Shown in pieces: positions 12,472-23,635 of a stretch of 64,000 bases of DNA (its first letter is position 1; the number at the start of each line of letters is the position of its first letter). Both the position numbers and the translations under genes were made by a program. The notes below the pieces were generated by a model. That model worked only from the letters and a program-made list of their open reading frames with translations. It was not told the DNA's origin and ran no database searches. This stretch comes from Cyclaneusma minus (Eukaryota; Ascomycota; Leotiomycetes; Marthamycetales; Marthamycetaceae). Where the stretch lies: NCBI GenBank assembly GCA_037179335.1, contig JAKZHN010000032.1, positions 186,001 to 250,000 on the forward strand, in the 5' to 3' direction.

Positions 12472-15400
12472 ATGTCTGAACGAAATCAGCTCGCCAGCGC
12501 GCACACCCCGCAAACTCCCACACGAAGCCGGTCCACATTCGATACGGACTCCGATAGCGATGAAGAGTGGTGGAAAGACGAGGATGTCGAACCCCAGTCA
12601 CAGCAGAAAACTACCCCTGGACGAACGACATTGTGGCCTTCGATACGAAACGAGCGCGATATTGGTGGTACGCCGAAGACGCTAGGTCGGGCAGCGACTC
12701 GCAAATCCGTGAAGAGATATTCTGTACAGAAGCCTGTGCGGGAGAAGTCGAGGCACAGACAGAAGCTACAGAATGCAAAGGCTGGAATCAAGGTCTTCAC
12801 CAATTTCTCGAGGCACCAAGGTCCACCTCCCACGCAGCAGAATCCAGTACAAACTCCGCAAATCATGCGACAACAAGGCTGCTTTGTCGATTTGGCAGCC
12901 TTACAAGCTCTTGATGGCACTTTGTCGTCTCGCTCCCAGGCTCCGAACAAAGCTCAACCCACGGTCACTCTGGCAGCAGAACGAGCTGTTGATAACCAGC
13001 AGTCTTTGAATGTCCCTTCGGCCGCTTCACAGCCGAAGCGCAAGCCTTCGAGATCTCGGGGCACAACTCCAGCTCCTCTGAGGCTGGGCGACGAGCTTTC
13101 GCCGAGCGATCGACCGATCCCGATAGGCATTTCAATACCATCATCGACTTTCGCCCAGCGCATCTCATTCTCGACCCCACAAACTGCGACATCTGCAACG
13201 TCCGAAATAATCCAGAGCTATGGCAGTCGGAGTCCCGCGCAGTACAAGCCAAGCCCAACAATCATCATCACTCCTGCACAAGAGCGCTCCTACTGGTCTC
13301 CGTTCAGCGAAGACTCATCCTGCACTACCCCCCAAGCTCGAGCGACCTCAAGCATATATTCACGAGCAACGAATTATGTCGAGCGAGATCATAGCCCCCA
13401 AGATGTTCCTCCCGTCCCTCACATGTCGACTCACGCAATGGAAGTGATCAATGCGCAGAAGGAAGCAGAAAAGAGACTGGCACATCGGAATTTCGAGGGT
13501 ACAACTGTAGTTGGAGAGCAAGACGATGATGATTGGGGACGCAAGTCTAGGAATTCGAGGCCTACATCGTCGTGCACAGTTTTCGAGGAAGAAGATGAAA
13601 CGCCGATTCTCGCTGCAACAGCGAAAGCAGTGCCGATGACCGAATTTACAGCTACGAAGAGCGCAAACATCAGTCCGATCTCCACGCGTCGCCGATCAAA
13701 GGGCTGGTGGACCTACATTGTCACTCCGTTCTTAACGCGTTCCAACACCATGCAGGGTGTCTCGGATGCGGCCCAGCAAACACCAGCCGTTCCCAGCTTA
13801 GCAGATGCCGTTGCGAAACTGCAGGACGATGACCGGGATAGGCAGATATGGGAGAAGCAGTTCTCACCAATGAGTGCAGCCACATCAACAACCTTTGCTT
13901 CAGATGAGTGGTGGAACAAGGGCGACTCACATGCAGGGGCTTTTGACTCATCGTCGCAGCACAAGCCTCAGGAATCCAGCGCAACCTCTATGGACTTATT
14001 ATCTGCTGGAAGCCCAGTTGCTGCATCAAAACGAAGACCCCATGACGAGAAGCTGGACTTCGCTGGTTTTGACTCTGTTGTTGAGCACCCGCGGTCGCCT
14101 GCTACCACTATTTTGACCAGGAGCACAACTCGGGCAACTGCATTTAGTCCAAGCAATCGCAATGTCCCTATAGTCTTTGAATCTCCTGCTCCATTGCAGC
14201 ATCAAAGATTTGAAGATACCCGAAATCCCTTTGTACAACCTCGGGTGGAAGATATTGTTGCTCCTCGCGCTGTTGGTCGACCTGAAACTCGTCTTGAAGC
14301 ATTTATCGCACCAAACCCTACGCCACCAGCTCGACCTCCTCCAGTTGCCAGGCTTTCTACTCATACGGCAGATGACACCTTTGCTGCCCATAATCCACCG
14401 CCATATTCCCCTCCACGGAGATACCGTGCAGTTACTCCTCCGCCACCACAAAGCAGCATTCAATACCCCTCCTCTCCCGGCCCCTTCTCCCCCGGGTTGC
14501 AGCAGGCTATGACAAGAGGAGATACCATTCCTATGTCAGAAGTCTCATCGAGTGCTCCCCCACGTGCTATCAATCTGAACTCGAGCTATCCTGCAACCCC
14601 TCAACAACAATACCAACAACGTTTTCCGGGCATGGGTGGTGAAATGACGCCTGAGCAGATGCTCAGGCAGCATAAAAAGGAGAAGACGCGGCGTAGGCAT
14701 GAGAAAGAAGAGGCGGTTGTCAAAAAGGCAGGAAGCCTATGGAAAGGTCGGGGGTGCCTTCCCAAGCATGGATGTGCAGGCAGAAACGGTCCCGAAGGAC
14801 GCAAAAAGCGCAGGCTGTATTTCTGGTTGATTGCTGTGTTTCTTGCTCTGATTATCTTGATCATTGCACTTGCCACTACCCTTGTGCATCATACAAGTAC
14901 GGTGCTGGAGCCGTCGCAATGGTTGAACCTCACCGGGTTTCCACCGATATATACCGGCGTTTCCACTGTGGTTGCTCCATCAAACACGGTATCGAACACC
15001 GGTTGTGTCTTCCCAGCCACTGTGTGGAGTTGCGACTTACCCAAGGAACTTCAGCAGTCTGTCTCCCCTAACGCTGCCAACCAACCAAACTTCCGCCTCC
15101 AGATCCAATGGGACAACAGCAGTGCTACTAATGCGACTTTCTCCAATGTCACTGGAAACCCTGATCTTCCATTGCGACGGAGTATTAGCGGCAATGCAGT
15201 TTCAGCTGGCCATATTGTACGCAGTTTGCTCGTCAAAGCGCGGCAAATTGTTACCTTCACTCCATCACCCTCAGTACCGAGTTACGCTGAGGAGTTCTTC
15301 CTCGGGAATACAACAGACGGAATCGTTTCTGCTGACAAGGCCGGCGAGCCAACACCTTTCTATGTCAGTTTCTTGAATGCAAGTGGCTTGGTGGAAACCA

Positions 15401-16191
15401 CATCTTCGTCTTCCAGCAGCAGCGATTCAAAGCTGCGTAAGCGCGCGTCTACTTCCACCTCATCGACAACACATACATCCACGTCCTCCTCAGCTTCTGT
15501 TTCCTCGACCCTTTTCCCCAACATCACGGACTTCATCCCGGCTGCCAGTACCGCTTCCGACGGCGTTGCGAGTCCCGCTAACTTGTTGCCTCTGCCTGTG
15601 GATCAGCTCATAAGGCTATACGATCGCGGCTTACCAACGGAGCATTACGGATTCTACAACTACTACGATCGCTCCATCTTCCTCTCGTATCTCAACACCA
15701 GCACCACGGACCAAGGCGGTGCAGCTGAAGACCAGAGTGGCGGTAGTACGGAAGCAGATGCCAACTTCGTGTGCACCTGGTCACAAACTCGCTTCCTCGT
15801 ACAAATGTGGACCAGGATGAACACAACCTCGCAACTCCTGAACTCGACCTCTGCAACCGCGCCGCCGCGGATTACCACACAAGGCAACTCGAGCGCGATT
15901 GCAAACGATTTCAGCCAGCCGGGAAGCTTTCCATACCCGATCACAGTCACGGTGGACCGACACGGCGGTGATCCGGAGACAAAGCTGGTCTACTGTTATG
16001 AGTTGGATGCGGAGAAGAAGCCGATTGAGGGTAGTCAGACGGTGCATGAAGAGAATAGGGCGTTTGGCGGGACGGATATCAATCCGGCGCCGAATGTGTT
16101 TACGAACACGAGTGATCCGTCGCTGGGAGGCTTTGATGGCGGGACGAGCGGGTGTGGGTGTGGGTGGCAGAACTTTGTTGCATTGGGTTGA
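12472..16191 (+). CDS. Large Ser/Pro-rich single-pass membrane protein, conserved-fungal type
   Basis: One uninterrupted frame of 1239 aa with ATG at 12472. Residues 1 to about 770 are low-complexity, rich in Ser, Thr, Pro and Gln, with an acidic N-terminal DSDSDEEWWKDED stretch and a short hydrophobic/aromatic motif KGWWTYIVTPFLTRSN near residue 410. A basic segment (GRKKRR) precedes the only clear transmembrane helix at about 782-804. The rest (about 430 aa) has many N-x-S/T sites, a Ser/Thr-rich linker and several Cys, so it is probably outside the cell or in the lumen with the long N-terminus cytosolic. I recall proteins of this architecture as uncharacterised in Aspergillus-type genomes, but assign no function. 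A wall-linked sensor or a scaffold is possible and not demonstrated. Confidence 0.85.
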   Translation: MSERNQLASAHTPQTPTRSRSTFDTDSDSDEEWWKDEDVEPQSQQKTTPGRTTLWPSIRNERDIGGTPKTLGRAATRKSVKRYSVQKPVREKSRHRQKLQNAKAGIKVFTNFSRHQGPPPTQQNPVQTPQIMRQQGCFVDLAALQALDGTLSSRSQAPNKAQPTVTLAAERAVDNQQSLNVPSAASQPKRKPSRSRGTTPAPLRLGDELSPSDRPIPIGISIPSSTFAQRISFSTPQTATSATSEIIQSYGSRSPAQYKPSPTIIITPAQERSYWSPFSEDSSCTTPQARATSSIYSRATNYVERDHSPQDVPPVPHMSTHAMEVINAQKEAEKRLAHRNFEGTTVVGEQDDDDWGRKSRNSRPTSSCTVFEEEDETPILAATAKAVPMTEFTATKSANISPISTRRRSKGWWTYIVTPFLTRSNTMQGVSDAAQQTPAVPSLADAVAKLQDDDRDRQIWEKQFSPMSAATSTTFASDEWWNKGDSHAGAFDSSSQHKPQESSATSMDLLSAGSPVAASKRRPHDEKLDFAGFDSVVEHPRSPATTILTRSTTRATAFSPSNRNVPIVFESPAPLQHQRFEDTRNPFVQPRVEDIVAPRAVGRPETRLEAFIAPNPTPPARPPPVARLSTHTADDTFAAHNPPPYSPPRRYRAVTPPPPQSSIQYPSSPGPFSPGLQQAMTRGDTIPMSEVSSSAPPRAINLNSSYPATPQQQYQQRFPGMGGEMTPEQMLRQHKKEKTRRRHEKEEAVVKKAGSLWKGRGCLPKHGCAGRNGPEGRKKRRLYFWLIAVFLALIILIIALATTLVHHTSTVLEPSQWLNLTGFPPIYTGVSTVVAPSNTVSNTGCVFPATVWSCDLPKELQQSVSPNAANQPNFRLQIQWDNSSATNATFSNVTGNPDLPLRRSISGNAVSAGHIVRSLLVKARQIVTFTPSPSVPSYAEEFFLGNTTDGIVSADKAGEPTPFYVSFLNASGLVETTSSSSSSSDSKLRKRASTSTSSTTHTSTSSSASVSSTLFPNITDFIPAASTASDGVASPANLLPLPVDQLIRLYDRGLPTEHYGFYNYYDRSIFLSYLNTSTTDQGGAAEDQSGGSTEADANFVCTWSQTRFLVQMWTRMNTTSQLLNSTSATAPPRITTQGNSSAIANDFSQPGSFPYPITVTVDRHGGDPETKLVYCYELDAEKKPIEGSQTVHEENRAFGGTDINPAPNVFTNTSDPSLGGFDGGTSGCGCGWQNFVALG

Positions 16192-17190
16192 GATTGAAAA
16201 ATGGAGTTTCGTTGCGTTAAGCATGGCAACATGATGAGAAGTTTATTGGTGGTTCTTTAGCGTAGGAAGTAGAACACGGAAATACATGTAGCAATTCTAC
16301 CTACTGAATTACAAGCTCTTGTCCACTTCTGCATTTGTGAAAATTGATTGTGTAGACTATTCTGTCTTCTGGCCTTCGGATCAACGCTAGAGCTCGGAGT
16401 GAGCAGAACGACCGTGATATCGAATTGATCGACATTCTTCTGAGCATGTCCAGTCGTTTCTCCAAAGACCAAAACCTCAGTTACTAGTGATGAGTAGAAC
16501 CACAAGGGCTGGTGTGCATGGAGACATTTGGTGGTGTCCGGGGAATCGGATCGCCATCCCACACATCCCGCTTTGCGGGGTAAGCTGTCCACACTCCACA
16601 CAGAACCGGCTAGACAAAACCACTGGATATGTGTAGAGTGGTATCAGCCTAGTAGACTCTGCAGTAGACGGTCGACCTATCGAAGCAGCTTTTTGTGTTA
16701 GCTAGCCGTGCGGGTAGCACTGCCGGTCAGGCTTGCGCGCTACGTTAGGGGCTCGGATCTAAGAGAGCGTTTGGTTGGAGGTTAAATAGGACGTCGTGGG
16801 ACGCCAGCTATGTGCTGCTGGATATCTTCGTTTCCACACATTTCATGAATTTGCCGTGATGCTTTTGTGAAGGACATGTATCTCTGCTATGATAATACAT
16901 GGGAACAAACAAATCGACAGCAAAAGGCCAAGATGTTGATGAATATAGGAAATGCGGCAGGTATCTAGATGGGCGAATCTGGAAGCCCACCAAGGCCTGC
17001 ATAGGGAGCAGGTCCCCTCGTATCCTCCACTGTATTGTTGAAGACGTGTCAACGCCATTCATCTCATCTAGCCCACTCTCCTGTCTTTCTTCGTCTCTCT
17101 TCTATCCCCAAAATTTCTGCTGATGTCGATCTCTCATCTGGACCTTTTTACGTCTCTCATCTTCCTGCATGTCGTTCATGGGCTGACAAT
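16192..17190. other. Intergenic between convergent genes
   Basis: This holds the 3' regions of two converging genes. It contains one TACATGTA palindrome at 16283-16290. No gene is supported. Confidence 0.6.
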
Positions 17191-18444
17191 CTATTCGGAG
17201 TTCGTAGGCTTGAAAGTCATACGCTGTGTGTCGGTGTTCTGCTCAAAGGGCACACCGAGCTCGAAGAGCTTGAGCACCACATTGCTGAAGTCCTGGAAGA
17301 AGAGATCGTTGTCCTTGGCGTACTTCTCGACCCATGGTCGGAACTTCTTGTCCTGGATGAGCACCATGTCGGTCGGAAGCATCATCAGGCTCTTGGTTTT
17401 CTTGTCCTCATACTGAGAAGAAAACAGAAGTTAGCACTCATGCTATTTTATGCGATATCTGAACTGAGATGGATCAGGGACGGCTCACCTGCTTTGGACC
17501 GTTCCACTTCCTCCACTGCCACTTCTCCTCAAGCAAGAGACGGTAGTAGTCGTTGGTGAGGACGGTCGGCGAGAAAGTCCATGGGCCTTCGAAACCACTG
17601 CGGTCAGGGTGGCAACGCCCGAGAGCGTGGGCACCACTAAGTGCAACAATCTCCTGGTCGTTGAATCCCATGCGGCCGAAGATAGCCCTCAGGTGGTCTG
17701 AGCCTTTGGTAGCATCAGGGAGACGTCCATCGGGTGTGCAAGCAGCGACGTCCTTGTCTTGACGTCCAGGTCTGTAGGGAATGATTGGGCCCAACATCTC
17801 CTGCAGAGCGCAGACTCCGGCAAGGATCCAGAGATCCGAGTATGTAATCCAAGGGTACTTCTCTATGTTGATTGTTAGCAAGGCTTCAACCGGCAAGAAT
17901 CGGAGGCGGGGAGCTTACCCTTGACAGGCTCCAAGAAGTCCCGAGCAGCCTTCAGGCCAGCATTGGCACCGTGGTCACCCTCGGGAGCGAAACGCATAGT
18001 GGCGCCATTGCTGCCACCAGTGCCGGTCTCAGCATCGTAGGTTCCACTTGCGTGCCACGCCAATCTCACCAAGACGGGGCCGTAGCTGCCATCGTCATAA
18101 TCGTCCTTCTCTTCCAAGCGGGCGGCAATATCGTCGTACACCTTCTGGTAGTCCTCGTACTTGGGCGTGAAAATGCCCTTGGTCTCGCCGGCAGAGCCCG
18201 ACAGCAGGGAGCCGTTGGAGTAGGCATAGATACCAGCACCACCAGCCAGGATAGCACCTGCGGCCCAGTACAGGGTGTTGTTGGACTTGGAGGCCGAAGG
18301 CTCAGACGAGTATGCGCGGCGGGATTGCTGGCGGAAGGCGTGTCGAGGAACGGTGAAAGCGGTGTTGCGGGTGGCCGTCTTGAAAGCTGACGAGGCCGGG
18401 GTAGCTCTGGCGGCGCGAGCAAAGCAACGAGTTGCAGAAGCCAT
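17191..18444 (-). CDS. CCP1: Cytochrome c peroxidase, mitochondrial
   Basis: Three exons: 18444-17919, 17862-17489 and 17412-17191 (373 aa), with introns of 56 and 76 bp. The Arg/Ala-rich N-terminus is a mitochondrial presequence followed by a hydrophobic segment at about 58-76, typical of an intermembrane-space enzyme released by processing. The class I haem peroxidase core is complete: distal [12 protein letters not shown] with Arg127, Trp130 and His131; [19 protein letters not shown] across intron 1; and proximal haem-ligand region [12 protein letters not shown] near residue 250. GPW precedes the C-terminal domain, matching the radical-forming Trp of yeast Ccp1, and MMLPTDMVL closes the fold. 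It reduces hydrogen peroxide with electrons from ferrocytochrome c. The keeping of the GPW Trp favours true CCP over an ascorbate-peroxidase-like hybrid. Confidence 0.96.
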
Positions 18445-20045
18445 GATTGTTGAGGTACGGCTTGGATGGGGAGATGCTGGTGCGATGACTTGGAGGAGCA
18501 GGTGTTCGCAGGATGATGGTTACGGACGACTGGAGGGAGTTAGAGAACAGACTGGAGTCTCTCGGGTGGCGTGATGAGAAACGGACGGAGTCGGACAGTA
18601 GCCGAAATTCAAATAGTCGAGGCAGTACTTGTCATCGGCCGAGCAGTCAGCAGCTCCAGCAATTGGCTTAGGCAGGCAGAAATTCGAATTATGTCTTCTT
18701 GGCTACTTAACCTCCCGTGTCACCTCTCCGCCCAAGCTCCCTCGAGCTCTCTGGAGTTCTTCTGGAAAGCGACACGTTCAGAAATAGCGGTTGCCTGATT
18801 GGCGCAGGCTCGCAGCGACCGGCTCTAAATTGGATTTACAATGGCTGCCATTGGAGGCCTTGCGAATTGGGAGCCTCGGCGTGGAGCAAAAACGCGGAGA
18901 CACGAATCAGCTTTCAGAGAGCTGATTCAGGCGATAAGGGACTCCGACTCCGGACCCACAAGTACTTCTGCATCACGGCTCCCCTATATGTTATTCCCGA
19001 GCTTTAGCTCTCGATGCTGTACCATTTGTATATAACAGTTTGCATAAAAACACTTTGTCTAGTTACTAGTAAAAATTTGTATAGTAACACTTCGTAGTAA
19101 AAGCAATTTTAATTACCAAATATGTGTATTAACAACGACGGCTAAAACATGATTACCAGCTCGCAGCATTTATCGTAGAAGCAAAGCTCTGGATGGCCAG
19201 TTACATGTAGTCCGTGGCTTTGACACTTCAACTCCGTACTATGTCCTCCTCGAGGCAGGATGGTCAAGGTAGGGAACCTCGGCGGTTGGCGGCAAATGAA
19301 ACTCGACCAGCAGCACCGTCTGGTGTTGGCAAGTCGCTTTGCAAGTCTGATGTCAACTCAGCCCTGACCCCTGAGCTCTCAAGCAGGGCACGATGGCCTG
19401 TCGTCCCGCTCACGCCATCATAACTCTATGCAGCGCATCTTGTCGTCGGAACCCTTGAGTTCTTGCAGGCTGCTTCACAGGCTTCTCGACATCACCTCGA
19501 ACAATTGAAACATAGCGGCCGTTCTATTCTGCGACCACTCACTAGACCACACACTCGCCACGCGCACAGCCCCCCGGCAACGAGACGGCGGGCGAAAAAC
19601 ATTACCAACTGAGACAACCGAGTCAACACCTCCAGTCGAGCGCTGTGCGAGGCCTGTCTCCACCACCAACCTCCAGTATCTCCGCCCAACGCTCGCTACG
19701 GACCAACTTCATAATTACTGCTTCTGGCGCGCGCATACGAAAGACTCTGGCTTCCCGCTCTGCCGACAATTGCGACCAGCCACTGAATCTGGAGGCCTCC
19801 TAATTACTCCAATCCATCCGGCTTATCTTTCACCTACTTGGATCCCGACCCTGCTTTTACCGCCACGCCTCCCACGGCAAGTGTTTCGAAGCCGGCGCCT
19901 CCACCTCGTCTATACGTCCTCCCTATCCCCCCTGCAGTCGCCATCCGACTATAACCTCCTGCTCCTCTTCCCATGTTGCCTCGGACATCCTAAAAATCCT
20001 CTCTCCTCGTCCCCCTGAAGGCCGCCAGCCTCCTCTCCCGCCGTC
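18445..20045. other. Intergenic, divergent promoter of CCP1 and the NIPA gene
   Basis: A 1.6-kb interval with no credible gene. Bases 19030-19150 are AT-rich with repeated TAGTAA/TAGTTACTAGTAA-like motifs. TACATGTA occurs at 19202-19209. The C/T-rich stretch at about 19850-20040 looks like a pyrimidine-rich fungal 5' leader of the NIPA gene. Confidence 0.5.
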
Positions 20046-22795
20046 ATGGATCCCTCCGCCGCCATGCTCGAGATGGCGCACATCATCGCTCGCAATTCGA
20101 CGTCGGATTCCACCACTTCCGATTCATCCGCGAGACCGGCAACCTACAAGGCAGTTGGCATATCCCTGGCCGTCGCCTCGGGCCTCTTCATCGGCGTCAG
20201 TTTCATCCTGAAGAAGATCGGTCTTCTCAAAGCGAACGAAAAATACAAGGAGGCTGCCGGTGACGGATACGGATATCTTAAGAACGCCTACTGGTGGACT
20301 GGAATGACACTCATGATCATCGGCGAGATCTGCAATTTCGTCGCCTACGCCTTTGTCGATGCTATTCTGGTCACCCCGCTGGGCGCGCTCTCCGTTGTTA
20401 TTACCACCATTGGCTCAGCGATATTCTTGAAGGAGCGACTGAGCATGGTTGGCAAAATTGGCTGTTTCCTATGCATTATTGGCTCGGTGGTGATCGTCAT
20501 GAATGCGCCCGAAGAATCTTCCGCTGGAACAATCCAGCAAATGCAGCATTGGGTCATAGAGCCTGGTTTTTTGGCATATGCTGGAGTTCTCATCGTCGGC
20601 TGTGCGTTTACGGCTTGGTGGGCGGGACCTCGATACGGCAAGAAATCCATGATGGTTTACTTGACAGTTTGCAGCAATATCGGCGGATTGAGTGTGGTTG
20701 CTACCCAGGGGTTGGGAGCCGCGATTGTTGCTCAGATTGGCGGGACGAAGCAGTATGACCAGTGGTTCCTCTACGTGCTGTTTGTTTTCGTCATAGCCAC
20801 ACTTCTGACCGAGATCATATTCCTCAACGTAAGTCTCCTTTTTCCCCTTTCTGACCCCAGGAACACGAAGTTAGTTTTCAGTCACCGCCCTTAGAAACAA
20901 GATCGTCCTGCGATTGGGTTTTCTATTTCACGGACAACGGCTCGAGAAATCGGGGGAATCCCAATCCCTGGACTGTTTTCGATGACTCGCCGTTGTCCGA
21001 AGTATTATGGTCAGGATTCGTGAGGGGAATCCTGATAATTATCTGGTCTGCTCCAAGTAACTTGGTAGACTACATACTCGGGACGTTCCGGGTTACTAGA
21101 GACAACCCGAGTAATTGGGGCTATTAGCATCTTGGAAGCATTCCAGGTTATCAGATATGGGCCGGATCATTGTGGCTGCTTCTGTTGAATCTTATCTTGT
21201 ATGAATATGGCTAACGACAATAATAGAAAGCGCTCAACATCTACAATGCAGCCTTGGTCACGCCCACCTACTACGTGTATTTCACGAGTTGTACGATTAT
21301 CACATCCGCCATTCTTTTCCAGGGCTTTACTGGTACTGTCACATCAATCGTTACGGTTGTCATGGGATTCTTCGTTATTTGTGCCGGAGTCGTGTTACTT
21401 CAGTTGTCGAAATCAGCCAAAGATGTACCAGATGCTGCTGTGTTTTCGGGAGACCTCGACCAAGTTCGAACGATCGCAGAACAAGAACAGCCAGAATCTG
21501 AGCCAAAGGCCGATGCTATCCGTGGCACGGCGGGTATCATACGACAGTTCTCGACTCGCCGTATGGACATGGAATTGGCAGAGGCTAGACGCTTACACGA
21601 AGAATCAAACCTGACATCCATTGGCGAGGACGAGCAAGTTGAATTTGACGGGCTCCGAAGACGAAAAACAAGACTCGGATCGAGTTCGTCGAGGGGAAGG
21701 CGAACCCCCGGAACTCCGGTACCCCGAGTCCCAGAGCTGCATCCACCTCTCGGAATGTCCCATTTCCCAGATGACTGGGACCATGAAGATGAAGAGAGAC
21801 CAACCACTGCCAATTTCATCCGAAGTGCCATCGGTACCGTCAAATCCCGAGCGCAAACGATGGTACCAGGCCGCACACGAAGCCAGGCATCTAACAACTC
21901 CGACATGACGCGGGACCCCATTCATCCTGTCGCCTTAACAGAGATCAACATCCCCAGCTACAAACTCGACGACCATACCAGCACGCCCTACACCTCGCAC
22001 AACGAACAAATACAACACGTCTACGGTCTCCCCGCAGGTCTCAGGGATCAAGACACCAGCTACGATGGGGCGCGACCGGCACCACAGCACAGTCAACACA
22101 TCCACTTTGCAGATGGCGTATCAGAACGCGCCCCATCACGCGGTACTCTTGCGCCTCCTACACCAGGCAGTCTTGGCCCGACACCTCCGCCTCACGGAAA
22201 CCGCCGACAATTCTCCTTCCAGAATATTTTCCGTCGGGCGCACCACCACGCTGCTGATGACGACGACGTCATCCCTCCCGTAAAAACACCACCTAGCAGT
22301 CCTCCGAAAAGGCCAGGACATGCCTCGCGCCTCTCATCGCATCTAAAGCTTAAAGGCACTACCGAAGAAGAACGCCTCGGACTCGTGAAAGGGGATACCA
22401 GGGCCGATGAGGCGCCCGTACCGCCATATGCCGAAGTCCCTCTCGAAGAAGAAGCTGATGACAGCGTTTCCGTGCATTCGGAGGACTATGCGCTTGAAGG
22501 CAAAGCCCGCAGCCCCGTTGACTTGGACGAAAACTCGGGGCGGTACGGCCGCGCGCTATCGTCGAGCCCGGAAAGCAAACGGGGGCAGCGGCAGAGGGAG
22601 AAGGGAAGTATTGATAGCACCATGTACGATGGGGAGCCGTACGAAGACGAGGAAGAACGGAGAAAATACGAGGAGCGCAAGAGGAAGTTTATGGAGAAGA
22701 GCGGGAACAGGAGCGGGAACAGTACACCCGAGAACCCGCCAATGCCGCCGCCGAAGGGGGGTAGTGGCGGCGCTGGGAAGGGCGCGTTTATCTGA
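20046..22795 (+). CDS. NIPA-family magnesium transporter with long cytosolic tail
   Basis: Two exons: 20046-20828 and 21227-22795 (783 aa). The donor is AAC|GTAAGT and the acceptor AATAATAG|AAAGCG; the frame joins exactly at FLN|KALNIYNAALVTPTYYV. The N-terminal ~330 aa hold about nine hydrophobic helices with the family signatures GLFIGVSFILKKIGL, AYAFVDAILVTPLGALSVV, FLKERLSMVGKIGCFLCIIGS and ALVTPTYYVYFT. NIPA proteins are membrane Mg2+ transporters of the drug/metabolite transporter superfamily. The C-terminal ~450 aa are charged, Ser/Pro-rich and probably disordered, with RRK and DDDD clusters; long tails are usual in fungal members. The 398-bp intron is far longer than others here and carries 19-bp palindromic repeats (block B). 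Confidence 0.93.
20941..21160 (+). repeat. 19-bp palindromic repeat, block B (intronic)
   Basis: These units lie inside the NIPA intron. The clearest are GCTCCAAGTAACTTGGTAG (21050-21068, containing the perfect palindrome CCAAGTAACTTGG), GTTCCGGGTTACTAGAGAC (21085-21103), AACCCGAGTAATTGGGGCT (21104-21122) and ATTCCAGGTTATCAGATAT (21140-21158). The phase is 19 bp apart from one 17-bp unit. Weaker related sequence begins at about 20941. Confidence 0.75.
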
Positions 22796-23635
22796 TTTCA
22801 TGTGGAATGACGTGATGAAGCATTGTGTGCGGAGTTGAGGTGTCATTCTTCATGCGTCTAATGTGTCCTTGCAGCATCAATGGCTATGCCAATATGGGTG
22901 TGTGAGGATGAGCGCTTCACTAGATACTGGCATAGCATAGGGAAAATGCGCGAGCTTAGAGATGAGTGTGCCAGCTAGCGATGGGCATGGATGGCGCTTG
23001 ACTGGGCTTTTGACGAGGATATTGTATATTAGGCGGGCATAGAGAAGGGGGGGATGAGCGAAGCACGGAATATGAACACGAAGCCTGGATAAGGAACTGT
23101 GGTGATGCTATGCGGACTGCACTGTGATCTGTGGTGGGGCTATCTGCTGAATTACAATTAACAAGAAGATGGGTGTTGAGGATAGAGATCTCCACCTCCA
23201 TCCGGGTGTTGAAGAAAGATTAAGAAGTTGAGAGGCGGATGTGAAGCTACATGTACACAAGTAGGTCTAGGTAGGTTTCCAGCCAGCAATACTGACAATA
23301 AAGAATCTTGAAAAGAATCAAAAGCATTACAGCATATCCGCCCTCGAGGCTAATATAAATTAACAAGGCCTGTAGCAGCAAGTAATTCTTTGGAAGCGAA
23401 CAAAGCTTGGCGTGGTAAGATATAAAGGCGCTTCCCGCTTTGGTCACTCCACCAACCGCAACAGTCTAAACAAGGCCAGAGCCTCCCACCATCGCAAACA
23501 GCCTCATCCGGAACTTCAATTGTTACACAAACTCTTCGACCTTCGCGACCACCGCCAATAATTTCACACATAGTCACCAGCACCCAAACGACGGTAGACC
23601 TCCAGCTCTTCCTATGCGCTGAAGCTGCCGCCAAG
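22796..23635. other. Intergenic between NIPA and MAD1 genes
   Basis: No gene is seen. TACATGTA occurs at 23248-23255, 388 bp before the MAD1 start codon. The last 100 bp form the MAD1 leader and end in a good start context (GCCGCCAAGATGA). Confidence 0.6.
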
